Shown here: piece after piece, positions 14,734 to 25,955 of the stretch
Numbering within the stretch: position 1 is the first letter of the stretch
Layout of the letters: each line of letters begins with the position of its first letter
Source: Halocaridina rubra
Lineage: Eukaryota; Arthropoda; Malacostraca; Decapoda; Atyidae
Direction of reading: 5' to 3'
NCBI GenBank assembly: GCA_037179515.1
Contig: JAXCGZ010005684.1
Location: forward strand, 165,001 to 229,000
Length of the DNA stretch: 64,000 nucleotides
Position numbers and translations under genes: made by a program
The notes under the pieces: generated by a model
Told to the model about the DNA's origin: nothing
Databases searched by the model: none
The model's input: the letters and a program-made list of their open reading frames with translations, nothing else

Positions 14734-14952
14734 CACATCATCCATTGACGAAGAAACGGAAGGCGATAATGATGGCATAGACGGAGAAAATAATCACCAT
14801 AATATTTCTTCTTCATCTGTACTGCATAGTCCAATACTACTGTCTCCTTTGGTCCGAGAGGACCGGGGCAGTGATGCCAGCCCATCATCTCCACTCCTCG
14901 TTGCTTCAGATCCATTATTAGCTCGTAGTGAGGAATCTTGTCCTTTGTCCAG
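14734..14952 (+). CDS. C12orf56: Exon 3 in window of the C12orf56-like gene
   Basis: Acceptor TTTTGTTGCAG, donor GTAGTG. The split codon AG+C gives Ser, followed by TSSIDEETEGDNDG. The exon is acidic and Ser/Pro-rich (SSSSVLHSPILLSPL, SDASPSSPLL) and most likely a disordered linker. The phase matches both neighbours (2 in, 2 out). An antisense open frame over 14646-14915 is a shadow of it. Confidence 0.82.
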
Positions 14953-15305
14953 GTAGTGTCAAATTCTTACACAGATTGTATTCCTTTTTCTATGTTCGTT
15001 TATCTCCAAATTAAGACCGATGTCACTTTTTTTTTGGGGGGCCACCTGCAGTTGTTTTCTAATGAGGAGCTTTATAAAACTGCAAATAGTTGTCACTCTC
15101 GGTCCAAATTGTATAACAATCTCCTATTGGTAAAAATGAAGTAATATGGAAAATGAAATGTGCCTTTTGAACTAAAATGATCAGGACAAATTTCCGTGTG
15201 GCTGTAGCTTTGAATTAAAGTGTCCAAGTTTTATAAGAGTCTAGTAAACTTTTGTTTCTGAGGAGTTAAGCTTGAATTTATACAGGGGGGAAGTCAACGT
15301 TTATT

Positions 15306-15404
15306 CATCTTATCTTGTCCACTCTTACCTCTTTTGCAATGAAAACTAACTCATGGAAGGAGAGGTAAGCTAACTCATGACTTCTATATTAGTTTTAGTC
15401 ACCT
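15306..15404. repeat. Left part of a 300-bp repeat also found intact at 24177-24484
   Basis: CATCTTATCTTG, TTACCTCTT, GAGGTAAGCTA, CTTCTATATT and GTTTTAGTCACCTATGA recur at 24177-24280 in the same order. The rest of this repeat resumes at 18994, after the inserted RTE-like element. Confidence 0.8.
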
Positions 15405-15621
15405 ATGACACTCAGGGAGGGGGGTTAAGAATACTTCCTCAGTGTACCCCTAGGTGTTGTAAAAGTCCATTAAATAGGGCTGAGCCTGGGGACTGGGAAT
15501 CCTCTCTGTATTTTTACTTCCTACGAGTAACCAAAAGATGTGAGGGTATTCTGGCAGGAGAGAACTAGCTAGAACCCTAGTAATTGGGTCTCTGAATGTG
15601 TGTGATTGAAGTAATAGGGAG

Positions 15622-16310
15622 GTGATAGGGAGTATGTTTGTGGAGAGAAAGATAGATGTACTAGCACTAAGCAAAACTAAGATAAAAGGGAATGGTGAGG
15701 TGACATTTGGGAGTGTGGTAGGTAGGGTTGCTGGAGTTGACAGAGGTAGAGAAAGAGAGGGAGTGGCTCTGTTAGTTAGTGAAGAGATGAATAAGTGTGT
15801 GGTGGAATGGGAAGAAGTAGCTTTCAAATAATAGTGACTAAAATGAGGCTGGGATGAGAGGTTCGGGCACTTGTGAGCGCATATGGCTCTGGCAGTGAAA
15901 GAAGTGAGGAGGAAAGAGGAGAATTTTGGATGAAATTGAGCGAGTGTGTGGAAGACTTGGGAATGACTGTGAATGAGGTGTTGATGGGAGATTTGAATGC
16001 TAGAGTAGGGAATGAGCCAGTGGATGGAGTAATTGGGAAGTATGGAGTACCTGATAGGAATGAGAATGGAGAGAAAATGATAGAATTGTGTACTGAGAGG
16101 GAGATGTTGATTGCTAGTACTGTATTTAAAAAAGAAGGATGTTCACAAGTATGCATGGGTCAGAGTTGATAATGGAAGAGTAGTTGACAGAGCATTAATG
16201 GATTATGTTTTGGTGAACAAGAGGGTGATTGCAAGAGTATTGGATGTGCATGTACTGAGAGGAGATAGTGGTGGAATATCTGACATTATTAAGTGGAAAG
16301 TAGAGTGAAA
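15622..16310 (+). pseudogene. RTE-like endonuclease region, frameshifted
   Basis: APE-type endonuclease that nicks the target. Pieces: ERKIDVLALSKTKIKG and GVALLVSEEMNKCVVEWEE (15622-15831), then VNEVLMGDLNARVGNE and ENGEKMIELC (15873-16169), then DRALMDYVLVNKR (16111-16308). The GDLNARVG and D-Y-V-LV motifs are typical. At least two frameshifts and a stop (TAATAG near 15829) break it. Confidence 0.75.
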
Positions 16311-16524
16311 TTGGGAGAAAAGTAGAGAAAAAGGAGAGACGAAAGAGGAAGAGAAGTGCTAAAAGTGAACGAATTGTATAAAAAAAAGAGAAAGGTTGTG
16401 AGTATAAGGCTAGTGTAAGAAATGTGTGGAATGTAGTGAAAGACAAAGGGGAGGAGAGAGTGGAAGAAGAATGGGGCTGTTTCAAAGAGGAATTTATTAA
16501 GTGTGCCAATGCAGTGTGTGGGAG

Positions 16525-16690
16525 ACATTGAGAATCTGAATTCCAGATCAAAACTTAGCACGAGGGTCTGCCCCTCTCTTTTTTGTCTCTTACTTTATTT
16601 TATTTTCGTGCTTTTCCCTCCAATTCCCTTATATCCTTAGTCCCCTCCCCTTTTTTCCCCTCCTATCCTATCCCATCCATAAAAAAAAAG
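16525..16690 (+). mobile_element. Small nested retroposed insertion with poly(A) and 12-bp target-site duplication
   Basis: AGTGTGTGGGAG occurs at 16513-16524 and 16691-16702; the 166 bp between ends AAAAAAAAAG and is pyrimidine-rich, unlike the purine-rich LINE strand around it. It interrupts the RTE-like ORF between endonuclease and RT. No tRNA boxes seen; could be a short processed transcript or SINE-like fragment. Confidence 0.7.
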
Positions 16691-16691
16691 A

Positions 16692-17804
16692 GTGTGTGGG
16701 AGGAGACTAATTGGTGGATATAAAAGGAAAGGTAGTGAAGGGTGGAATGAGCAGGTGAGTGCAGGAGTGGCTGAAGAGAAGTGGGCTTATGAGGTATGGT
16801 TGCAGGTAGGTAATGTAGAGGCGTATGAAAGGTATTGTGCAAAGAGGAGGTTAGAGAAGCACGTGGTGAGGGAGGCAAACAGAGAAGCGGATGTAAGGTG
16901 GAGCAGATGCTTGTCTGAGAATATTCAAAGGAATAAAAAGATGTTTTGGAAGGAAGTGAAAAGAGTGAGGAAAGGTGAGCATGGTAGGGAGGAGAGGGTG
17001 ATAGGAGCAGATGGGCAATTGCTAGTAGATGAAATAAAGGTGAGAGAGAGACGGGCTGAATATTTTAAAAACCTGCTAAATGAGGAAGATGATAGAGAGG
17101 CAGAAATTGTGGCTGTGGGAAACGAATGGAGAATGCCAATGATAGGTGATGAGAATGATAGAGAAATAACAAAAGAGGAGGTATATTTGGCAGTGAGAGC
17201 AATGAAAGCAGGTAAAGCACCAGGGATAGATTTATGTCATGCTGCATGCTTGTCAAAAAGTGGGGTGGTAATAGTAGAATGGATGGTTATGATGTTGAAT
17301 GTATATTTCAGGAAAGGGAGAGTCCCAGTTGATTGGAGGAGTGCATGTGTAGTTCCACTTTACAAAGGGAAAGGAGATAAGTATGAGTGTAGTAGTTTCA
17401 GAGGAATTTGTTCGTTGAGTGTAGTTGGTAAGGTGTATGGGAGAGTGATAATCAAAAGAATTAGGAAAGGTACTGAGAGATTGATTGGAGAAGACCAGTG
17501 TGGGTTCAGGAGAGGAAGAGGATTTGTGGATCAGGTGTGTGCGATAAGACAGGTGTGGGAGAAGTTCTCAGAGAAAGGTAGGGACACTTTTTGGGGATTT
17601 ATGGACTTAGAGAAAGTGTATGACAGGGTAGATAGAGAGGGGTTGTGTAGTGTGTTGAGACTGTATGTAATAAGTGGAAGTTTGTTGAATGCAGTCAAGA
17701 GTGTTTACATGAACAGTAGAGCATGTGTGAGAGTTGGGAATGGTGTGAGTGATTGGTTTGAGGTGAATGTAGAGTTACGTCAAGGTTGTGTAATGTCACC
17801 ATGA
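16692..17804 (+). pseudogene. RTE-like reverse transcriptase, interrupted by nonsense mutation
   Basis: 370 open codons covering the pre-RT linker (ENIQRNKKMFWKEVKRVRKG) and RT fingers/palm: MKAGKAPGIDL, YKGKGDKYECSSFRGI, EDQCGFRRGRGFVDQV, FMDLEKVYDRVDREGL, ELRQGCVMSP. TGG is TGA at about 17803, so translation stops before the catalytic FADD, which is intact in the following bases (LLFADDAVLVADTE near 17914-17955). Confidence 0.8.
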
Positions 17805-18263
17805 TTATTTAATGTGTATATGTTTGGAGTGGTAAGGGAGTAACTGAAAGAGTATTAGATAGAGACTTGGAACTAGTGGGTGAGGATGGAAGGTTGTGGA
17901 AATTAAATCAGTTGCTATTTGCTGATGATGCTGTACTGGTGGCTGATACTGAGAATGAATAATTTGGTGACTGAGTTTGTTAGTGAGTGTGAAAGAAGAA
18001 TTGTGGGTGAATTTTGGTAAAAGCAAAGTCATGTGATGCACGAGGAGTGTTAATGTTGGCAGATTGAATGTAGGAGTGAGTGAGGAGTTGCTTGAAGAAG
18101 TTGAGAGCTTCTAGTATCTGGGGTCGCATGTAGCAAGGAGTGGATGAGTGGATGGAGAGGTAAATCACAGAGTGAAGGAAGCAATCAAATGTCTAGGTGT
18201 ATTGAAATGTGTAATGAGAAATAGATATTTGGGAATGAAGGCAAAAAGAAGGATATATGAAGT

Positions 18264-18572
18264 TTGACTGTACCAACATCATTGTATGGATCAGAGACTT
18301 TGAATGCAAGAGAGGATAAAGTGAGTAAGTTGAATGTAATGGAGATGAGGTGTTTGACAAGTATGATTGGTGTTTCTAGAATAGATAGAGTAAGAAATGA
18401 GGATGTCAGGCAGAGAACGGGTGTTGAAATGAAGCTGTCGAATAGGTTAAAGCGGAGAGTGTTAAGTTGTTTTGGACACATGGTAAGGATGAGTGATGAA
18501 CAAATACTGAAGAGAGTGTGGAGTGCAGAAGTGATTGGAGTTAGGTCAAGAGGGAGGCCTAGAATGAGATGA
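18264..18572 (+). pseudogene. RTE-like C-terminal region
   Basis: Continues the RT after frameshifts: TSLYGSETLNAREDKVSK, MIGVSRIDRVRNEDVRQR, then SCFGHMVRMSDEQI and GVRSRGRPRMR. The same C-terminal motifs occur in 8700-9200. Confidence 0.75.
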
Positions 18573-18993
18573 ATGGGTGGCGTGAAAAGACCAATGAATG
18601 CCCATGGAATGTTAGTGGAATAGGGAAGAGTGCTTGCAAGAGATAGGAATAAGTGGAGGAAGATTGTGCAGAAATGACGCGGGCCAAAGGGAGTTCTCGC
18701 GCCGGCTACCTCAGTGAACCGCGGTGGATGGGTGTGAGGGGAGTTGCCATGTGATGAAGCAGTGGGGGTAAACCAGCTGCTTCTGTTGGGTCTCATTGTA
18801 GAATATCCTTGCCCACCTACCTTGTGGATGGCCCAAGCAGGTTGGAAGGGGGGGATGTGGCAATCCTTTATCCCCAAGAAGCTGAGAGGAGTGGTTGAGG
18901 TATGTGTGGATCGAAATGAATTCGCATTTCTTGACACGGCCACCCCCCCTTACAAGGGTAATGAGGCATGTGTATATGTATGGATGACACTCA

Positions 18994-19205
18994 AGGAAGA
19001 CGATTATAGAATGCATTTCCCTCTTTACCTGGAACCTTGAATCTTGTGGTGTATTTAAAGTTTGCATTGGGCATCACTAATGGGTGCTTCTTACAGCAAG
19101 GGATACAAGGATAGTCATTGTTTTCTCCATAAACTGTGTAAAACTGTTATGATATATGTAGGACAGTAAAAGTGAAGAATTTAAGCAGTGCATTTTTGTA
19201 TGTAT
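18994..19205. repeat. Right part of the 300-bp repeat split by the RTE-like insertion
   Basis: AGGAAGACGATTATAGAAT, GATATATGTAGGACAGTAAAA and AGCAGTGCATTTT correspond to 24292-24484. Non-coding, function unknown. Confidence 0.8.
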
Positions 19206-19324
19206 AATGAGTTGCTTAAATTGAATGTGTGAATTGCAACAAAAGCTGGGAAATGGTCCTGATATTCCATTTCTGTTATGAATGACTGCAACTCTAATAC
19301 AGTGTATTCTGTTATACTTTTCAG

Positions 19325-19554
19325 AACCAAAGACTGGCTCGCAAGTCCATCATTTCATTGCAACTCATCTAATGGGATCTCGTCATCCCCTGAAGAGTCA
19401 CCCACTCTGCATCGTGCACTGCATTCCCATACTGCTCTCACCCTTTCCATTGGCAGTGCCAAATCACCTGTCAGATGTCAGTCGCCAGATATGGAAAGTG
19501 GCTCATTCAACCATCGATCACTTACACCCACTATTGCTGATCTGCTTAGTCGTG
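19325..19554 (+). CDS. C12orf56: Exon 4 in window of the C12orf56-like gene
   Basis: Acceptor ACTTTTCAG, donor GTAAGG. AG from exon 3 plus A gives Arg, followed by TKDWLASPSFHCNSS. It continues the Ser-rich linker (SSSPEESPTLHRALHSH, RCQSPDMESGS) and ends TPTIADLLSR plus one base (phase 1). Another open frame through the same bases gives a composition unlike the linker and conflicting phases, so it is not used. Confidence 0.82.
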
Positions 19555-20503
19555 GTAAGGAATATATCTACCTTAATGTAATTAAAAATTCTAAATGTCT
19601 AATTTTTCCTAAAAGAAAGAAGCTTTTACTTCAGTAAACTCTTCCCAGCATTACATATGCAGTTCCTATTTGTATCGTTATTGGGGTCCTAGTGTTTTTG
19701 TTTTTTGTTTTTGTTTTTTCGAGGTATTTAATTTTATATGTTAATACAGAATATTGATCTTTACTCAAGTATGTTTGTACGCAGAACGCATTTCGATGAG
19801 AGCGTGAATTAATAACTGTAAAGTAGCCATAATATTAAATTAAATTCATTAGCATATATGTATATAAATTAGAATATGTAAGTACCTCTGATGGAAACCA
19901 AAACCAAAATACTGATAAGCCATCACTGAGCAATGAGCTTTACCCACTGTACCAAAGAAGATTCTCATCTTTTAAGAGCTTCAGTGGCACATTCAGTAAT
20001 TTTTTAGATTGGCAATTTATGAATGTATTGTTGGTTCAGTTCCTGGTTAGGGAATTTTTGTATTTCACTTCTAAAAATGATTTGGGAATAAGAAAATATT
20101 GCTCCTAAAGTATTCTGAATAGAAGTTCCCTGGAAAAAAAATGCTGTTCTACTCAGTCCTGCTCTTTTCCAAACCTTGGATATTGTCCTTGTGTCATCTA
20201 TGAGAAAAAACAGTCTGAAAGATATATATATTTTCTCATATTCATCTTTTCTTACATTCTTATGTGTTGAATGTGCCAAATGATAGTAGGTTTAAGTCTT
20301 TAGAAAATTTTCAGTATTGGTACATTTATATCATCAGGTGTGGACATCATGCTCTTGTCAGCATCTTCAGGTGAGAATGTAAATCCCAAGAGCAAAATAT
20401 AGATATATTGTGATAGAGGGCATGCATCACTTGGTCTTAATTTTGCTAAATCTTATTGCCAGCATGCCTTTTGGATAATGATTAAATTCCTACTGTTGTA
20501 CAT
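19555..20503. other. Intron 4, start
   Basis: No recognisable element until the Jockey-like ORF; includes poly(T) with TTTTTG units at 19697-19720. Confidence 0.5.
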
Positions 20504-23385
20504 ATGTATGGTTCTGCTCTTAACCTTGCACCTCCTAATAGATCTGCTTCTTTCACTCTTCACTATTCAAACATTCGTGGGCTGTACTCTAATCTTTCGT
20601 CTGTGGAACAGCACTTGGGCTCTTTCCTCCCTAACCTCCTCCTCCTATCTGAAACCTAGTTGTCTATACATGCTTCCACTGATCCTTTCCAAATCTCCCA
20701 CTATAATCTGTATACTCGTTTTCGTTCAAAAGGTGGGGTCTGTGCTTACTGCATCATTAACACTCCTACTGTGAGGCTCATTGACCTTGAATCTCCTGAC
20801 TTTGATGTTCTCTGGCTAAAAGTCTATCTCTCCACTACCACTATCATCCTTTGCTTCTGCTACTGTTCTCCAAACTCCACCGAGTTTGTATCTTTCTTTG
20901 AATATCTCTCCTCGTGCCATGAGTCCTTGCTATCTTCTCACCCACATGCCGAAGTTCTCTACATTGGAGACTTCAATGTACACCACAGCGAGTGGCTTCA
21001 TTCTTCTCACACTGATGTGGGAGGAAGCGAGGCTCTTGCTTTCTCTATTACTCATGATCTGGAGCAAATTATTAAACATCCTACTCGTGTTCCTGATCGT
21101 CACGAACATGCTGCTAACATTCTTGACCTTTTTTTTACTTCTAACCCTTCAAACTACTCTTATTCCGTGCTTTCCCCTCTTGGTAAATCTGACCACTCCA
21201 TGATCTCTGTCTCTTCCATTTTCGCTCCCCCTTCACCAATCCCTCCTACTCAACGCCGCCTTTGGCACTTCGAGCGAACTCAATATGAAAATTTGCGTAA
21301 CTTTCTCTTTGACTTTCCATGGGATGACTACTGCTTTCGGTCCCGCAACCCTGATCGGGTAGCTGTAAAAGTTGCCGAGATCATGACCGCGGGAATGGAG
21401 GCGTACATCCCCTCTTCTGCAAAAACTTTCTCTCCCCCTAAACCTTGGTTTGACCGTGCCTGCTCCATGGCTATCCAGGCTAGGAATCAGGCTCACCGAT
21501 CTTACCAAGCCTCTCCTTCCGATTTAACTCGCTCTGCTTTTATTATAGCTAGGAATCACTGTACAGCTCAGATTCGAAGGTCTAAGGCTTCCTTTATAAG
21601 AAGGAAAGTTGATGACCTTAACTCCTCTCCCACTGACAAATGCTTCTGGTCCTTAGCCAAAAACCTCTCCAAAAACTTCAGTAACTCAAGCTTTCCCCCT
21701 CTCATTCGTTCTGATGGTTCTATAGCTTGCTCTCCCACTGACAAAGCCACTCTCTTTGGCTCTCATTTTTCTGCCAACTCTTCTATCAACGATTCCAGCA
21801 CACCTGTTCCTCAGTCTTTTCCCCTCTCTAACCCTATGCCCTCCCTTATCCTTTCTTCACGCAAAGTTCATAAGGTTCTTTGCTCTCTAAAGACAAACAA
21901 GGCATCTGGTCCCGATGGTATCCCTGCAAGGTTCCTTAAGGAATTTGCAGATGAACTGGCTCCCGTGCTTTGCCGTCTTTTTCGCCTCATTCTGTCAACC
22001 AGTATCTATCCTTCATCTTGGAAGCATGCTCTAGTTCAACCTGTTCCTAAGAAGGGTGACCGCTCTATTCCTTCTAACTACCGACCTATTGCTCTAACCT
22101 CCTCTATTGCTAAAGTTTTCGAAACTTTGCTCAATGCTCACTTCTTGAAACGCCTTGAATCTAACTCACTTATCTCCGATCACCAGTACGGCTTCCGCAA
22201 GGCAAGATCCACTGGTGATCTCCTGTCCTATCTTACTCATGTATGGTCATCTTCTCTGAGGAACTATGGGGAATCCTTTGTCGTCGCCCTTGATATCTCT
22301 AAGGCTTTTGACAGAGTCTGGCACAAGGCTCTGTTGGCCAAACTCCCTGCCTACGGCTTTACCCCTTCTTTCTGTTCTCTGATTTCCAGTTTTCTTACTG
22401 ACCGTTCTATATCTGTAGTTGTTGATGGCGCGACATCTAGCCCTTTCTCTGTGTCCAGTGGTGTTCCACAGGGCTCTGTTCTTTCACCTACTCTCTTCCT
22501 TCTCTTCATCAATGATCTTCTACAGTCCCCATCTTCCTCTCTTCTTCATGCCTTTGCCGATGACTCTACCCTTCACTTTTCCTCTGCCTTTTCTTCACAA
22601 CCTTCATCTGTTACTCGTAATCAATCTCGTATCACTCTTTCTTCTACTCTTAACTCCGATTTGCAGAGAGTATCTGAATGGGGCACTCAAAATTTAGTTA
22701 AATTCAATGCCTCCAAGACACAGTTTCTGGCTATCTCTTTATCTCTTCTCCTCCAGATAACCCTATTGTATTCGAAACTAATGAAATTTACCCTCTTAAC
22801 TCTATCAATATATTAGGAATCCACATAGCCTCTAACTTGTCTTGGAGGAATCACATAATCCAAATTTCTAAATCTTCATCCAAAAAATTGGGGGTTTTGT
22901 TTCGTTTTCGTTATTACTTTTCCTCATTGCAGTTACTTAAAATTTACAAAGGTCTTATCCACCCCTGCTTAGAATACTGCTCACACATCTGGGGTGCTTC
23001 TTCCTTTACTTATCTTCTTGATAGGGTTCACTCTAAGGCAGTCAGACTTATTAATGATCCTTCTCTTACTTCTAACTTGGATTCTCTCTCTCTTCGCCGT
23101 AAGGTATCTTCCCTTTCGCTTTTCTATCGCTACTACTTCCATCGCTGCTCTGATGAGTTGGCGAGTTGCATCCCTCCTCCACTGCCGAGGCCGCGTAACA
23201 CTCACCAAGCGGCCTCATCTCACAGGTACTGTGTCGAGATTTGTAGCTCGCGGATTGGTCGGTGCAGCGACTGCTTCTTCCCATCTACCTCCAGACTCTG
23301 GAACTCTCTTCCTCCTTCTGTCTTTCCTAGTTCTTATGACCTTTCATCCTTCAAAAAGCAGATCTATCGTCATCTCAGAGCCTAG
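20504..23385 (+). pseudogene. Jockey-like ORF2 (endonuclease plus reverse transcriptase) with one stop and one frameshift
   Basis: Candidate ATG at 20504 (MYGSALNL). A TAG at 20657-20659 falls in the endonuclease motif LLLSET-x-LS, probably a CAG changed to TAG. From 20660 the frame is open for 718 codons: IGDFNVHHSEW and GKSDHSMISV (endonuclease), KASGPDGIP, YGFRKARSTGDLL, ALDISKAFDRVWH, SSGVPQGSVLSPTLF and HAFADDSTLHF (RT, catalytic Asp pair kept). A frameshift near 22744 moves translation to the frame that reads WRNHIIQISKSS (22837) through GLIHPCLEYCSHIWGASS to the stop at 23383-23385. Two lesions in about 960 codons indicate a recent insertion. Confidence 0.85.
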
Positions 23386-23590
23386 TCCTCCATATCTCTG
23401 GGTCCTCTTTACTTTGACTGTTTTTTCTGTCTGTCGTTTTCCTTTGTGTGACATTACCTCATCTCTGCCTTGCCCTTAACTTTTTCTTTTCCTTCGTCTT
23501 GGTATTTTCTCGTGCCCGGGCCTTTGTCGATGAGGGCAGTTTCTGCCTGTCCCGGTGTCACACTCTTAAAAAAAAAATAAATAAATAAAG
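20504..23590 (+). mobile_element. Near-complete Jockey-like non-LTR retrotransposon (ORF2 and 3' end)
   Basis: Endonuclease, RT and C-terminal region in order, 3' UTR, and an A-rich tail (23570-23590: AAAAAAAAAATAAATAAATAAA). No ORF1 is visible upstream, so it is probably 5'-truncated just before ORF2. The 3' end CGGTGTCACACT is shared with the 9640-10715 fragment. Very similar proteins are common in crabs and shrimps. Confidence 0.88.
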
Positions 23591-24176
23591 ATATGATAAT
23601 ATTAAACACATTGTAGGTTTATGGTGCTATTATTTGCATTACATATTCATAGCATTACAAGGGAATGTGCATGAAACTAACAAAGAATGCAATTGGAAAC
23701 TCATGATAATATAGAAATACCCCGCACTTAACTCTGTACTAAACCAATAAGCTTTTGTATAAGTAGCTGTCCATTTAAATAGAGCTCATGTCTTTTTTTG
23801 TGTTGAGGTACTTTTCAATAAACCTATATTATTTATATTGTGCACGCCTTGGTAAATTGTAGTAAGGGGCCATCTCATTACCTTGGCTATTAATAATATA
23901 ATGATGATGATATTGAAAATAATAAAAATAATAATTCTTTTAATTCATAATTCCCTCATCTTCCACAGTCTGGAGGGTGCTCACAACTAAATGACGAGTC
24001 AAGCATAAAACCTAGAAACATTGAGAATATGTATCTCTTGCACAACTTGCTAATCATATTTATTAACTTTAAGTCATGTTATTGAATGTGAAAACTTATG
24101 ATCCTTTATTCCTGACTCCATAACCCGAAGAAGCCAGATGTGGCCATATCTATAGCAACAGATCAAAGCAGTAAAG
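23591..24176. other. Intron 4, middle
   Basis: AT-rich, no recognisable gene or element; a short ATAATAATA run near 23890-23935. Confidence 0.5.
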
Positions 24177-24484
24177 CTTCATCTTATCTTGCCCACCCTT
24201 ACCTCTTAGTATGAAAAGTAACCCATGGAGGGAGAGATAAGCTAGCTCATTACTTCTATATTCGTTTTAGTCACCTATGAGACGCAAGGAAGACGACTAT
24301 AGAATACATTTCCCTCGTCGTGGAACCTTGTAGTGTATTTAAGGTTCGAATGAGCAATCTATAATGGACATCTCTTACAACAGTGGATACGAGGATAGTC
24401 ATTTTTCTCCATAAATTGAGTAAAAACTGTTCTGATATATGTAGGACAGTAAAATGAAAGAATTAAAGCAGCACATTTTGCTGT
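24177..24484. repeat. Uninterrupted copy of the 300-bp repeat
   Basis: Matches 15306-15404 joined to 18994-19205, with CCTATGAGACGCAAGGAAG in place of the target-site duplication. It is the pre-insertion state of the RTE-like target. Non-coding. Confidence 0.8.
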
Positions 24485-25246
24485 GTATTCCATTTTCAGG
24501 CCGAATAAAGTGAGAGAGAGAGAGTTAGACTTGTGGCATTGTAATATATACATTTCATTTTAATTAATGTGGCGTTGACATGGATGAACATCAAACCTTA
24601 TTTATAGCATGGGGAGTTATCAGAAAAAAAAATCTGTCTTGGATATTACGAAAATAGGTTTAATTCTTTACATTCTTTTATTCTTAATTGCTTTATCACA
24701 TTAAAAATGTCAGTATCTGCAAATGTCCATATACTGTATATCAAATTTAGCAGAATGCGACGTGAGCCATAGAAAATTTTTTATACTTCACCTCTGTTAT
24801 TTTAAGCTGTAGCTTCAATGATCAGCATTCAGACCTAATCATGAGTATGAAGGATTTGTGTCCTCATTCGGGAATACGGTATTAGATATTTCCAAGCACA
24901 TTTAGTAATGAATGAATTCTGCAATTCATTTTCTAGTGGGCATCTGTAGCTAAGAACTGTATGCTCACCTGCATTACATAATATCTACTCTTTAAAAAAA
25001 AAAAAAAAGTTCTTATGTAAAAAGAGGAATGGATCGCTGACTGACTGCATGTAATTCTCAGAAATATTATAAAATGTATTATTATTATTATTATTATTAT
25101 TTTTATAGGATCAGATGATATCACAACAGAAGTTTTTTGACAAGATTTAGCATTTTCATCTCAACATGTGTGTTATTCAATACACTGATTGACGCCTTGG
25201 ATATATATTTGTTATGCTTAGTCACTTTTGCTCTTTACTTGTGCAG
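24485..25246. other. Intron 4, end
   Basis: Short GAGAGA (24510), poly(A) (24993-25007) and ATT (25078-25100) runs; nothing else recognisable before exon 5. Confidence 0.5.
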
Positions 25247-25463
25247 AATTATATAAATCTAATCTTTCTGCTTATGGGTTGCCTATGTTTTTAGTCTCAG
25301 GTCATAGCATGGAAAGGTCATTGACTCCTGAGGGTCATCCTAGAACAAGGATGCCTCGGTCCATGAGTGCCTTAGAAACGATTTATGATCGTACAACACC
25401 TCTTCATCTTGACTTACCTGACAGAAGTAAAAGTGTTTTGGATAAACCTTCCTTATTAACTAG
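25247..25463 (+). CDS. C12orf56: Exon 5 in window of the C12orf56-like gene
   Basis: Acceptor TTGTGCAG, donor GTAAGC. G from exon 4 plus AA gives Glu, then LYKSNLSAYGLPMFLVSG. Rich in Arg, Ser and Pro (RTRMPRSMSALETIYDR, DRSKSVLDKPSLLT), with several possible phosphorylation-type serines. It ends in phase 2. The next in-phase exon is 1.3 kb downstream. Confidence 0.82.
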
Positions 25464-25923
25464 GTAAGCAAATTTTCTCTCTATTCATTCCTTATTATTT
25501 TTTATCTCGCTTTTTTCTTTCTACTTAAACAATTGATTGTAATTACCTTTACCATTACTTTTGGATAGGCTTTTTTATTACTTACAGCCCTTCTTTACCC
25601 GTATTTCAACATTTGATTGTGAATAGCTTATTTTATAATTCTTAAATAATTCCAGGATATTTGATCTTTGATGGATTTGTGTCCAACTGCATACTAGTTC
25701 TAACGAACTCAGAAACTAATAATATGTTGCAAAGCAGATAATCTTTCCTAATTTATTGTTTCTTCTAACTTGTTAAAGCGTTACCTTTTAATCAAATGTC
25801 TCTAGTTATCATTAATAAGTGTATTCCTGACACTTGATTTTAAACTTTTAAGTCTTGGTCATTCTTCAGTACTAATTGTTTTATTTTGTTCTATGCGTTT
25901 CTAAGAATTTCATAAGCAAGTGA

Positions 25924-25955
<32 letters not shown>

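Larger units (their letters stand above)
15415..18983 (+). mobile_element. RTE-like non-LTR retrotransposon with target-site duplication
   Basis: 3.57 kb flanked by ATGACACTCA at 15405-15414 and 18984-18993. Endonuclease, RT and C-terminal regions occur in order in several frames. The uninterrupted pre-insertion locus is represented by the paralogous repeat at 24177-24484. The 3' end CGGCCACC...TTACAAGG matches the 7785-9515 copy. ORF disrupted by frameshifts, a TGA near 17803 and a 166-bp nested insertion. Confidence 0.85.

Noticed and set aside
14646..14915. 89-codon antisense open frame
   Set aside because: It is the shadow of exon 3, whose phases and splice sites fit the sense strand.
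19282..19581. 99-codon frame overlapping exon 4
   Set aside because: Conflicts with the exon phase and gives a hydrophobic His/Pro-rich product unlike the linker.
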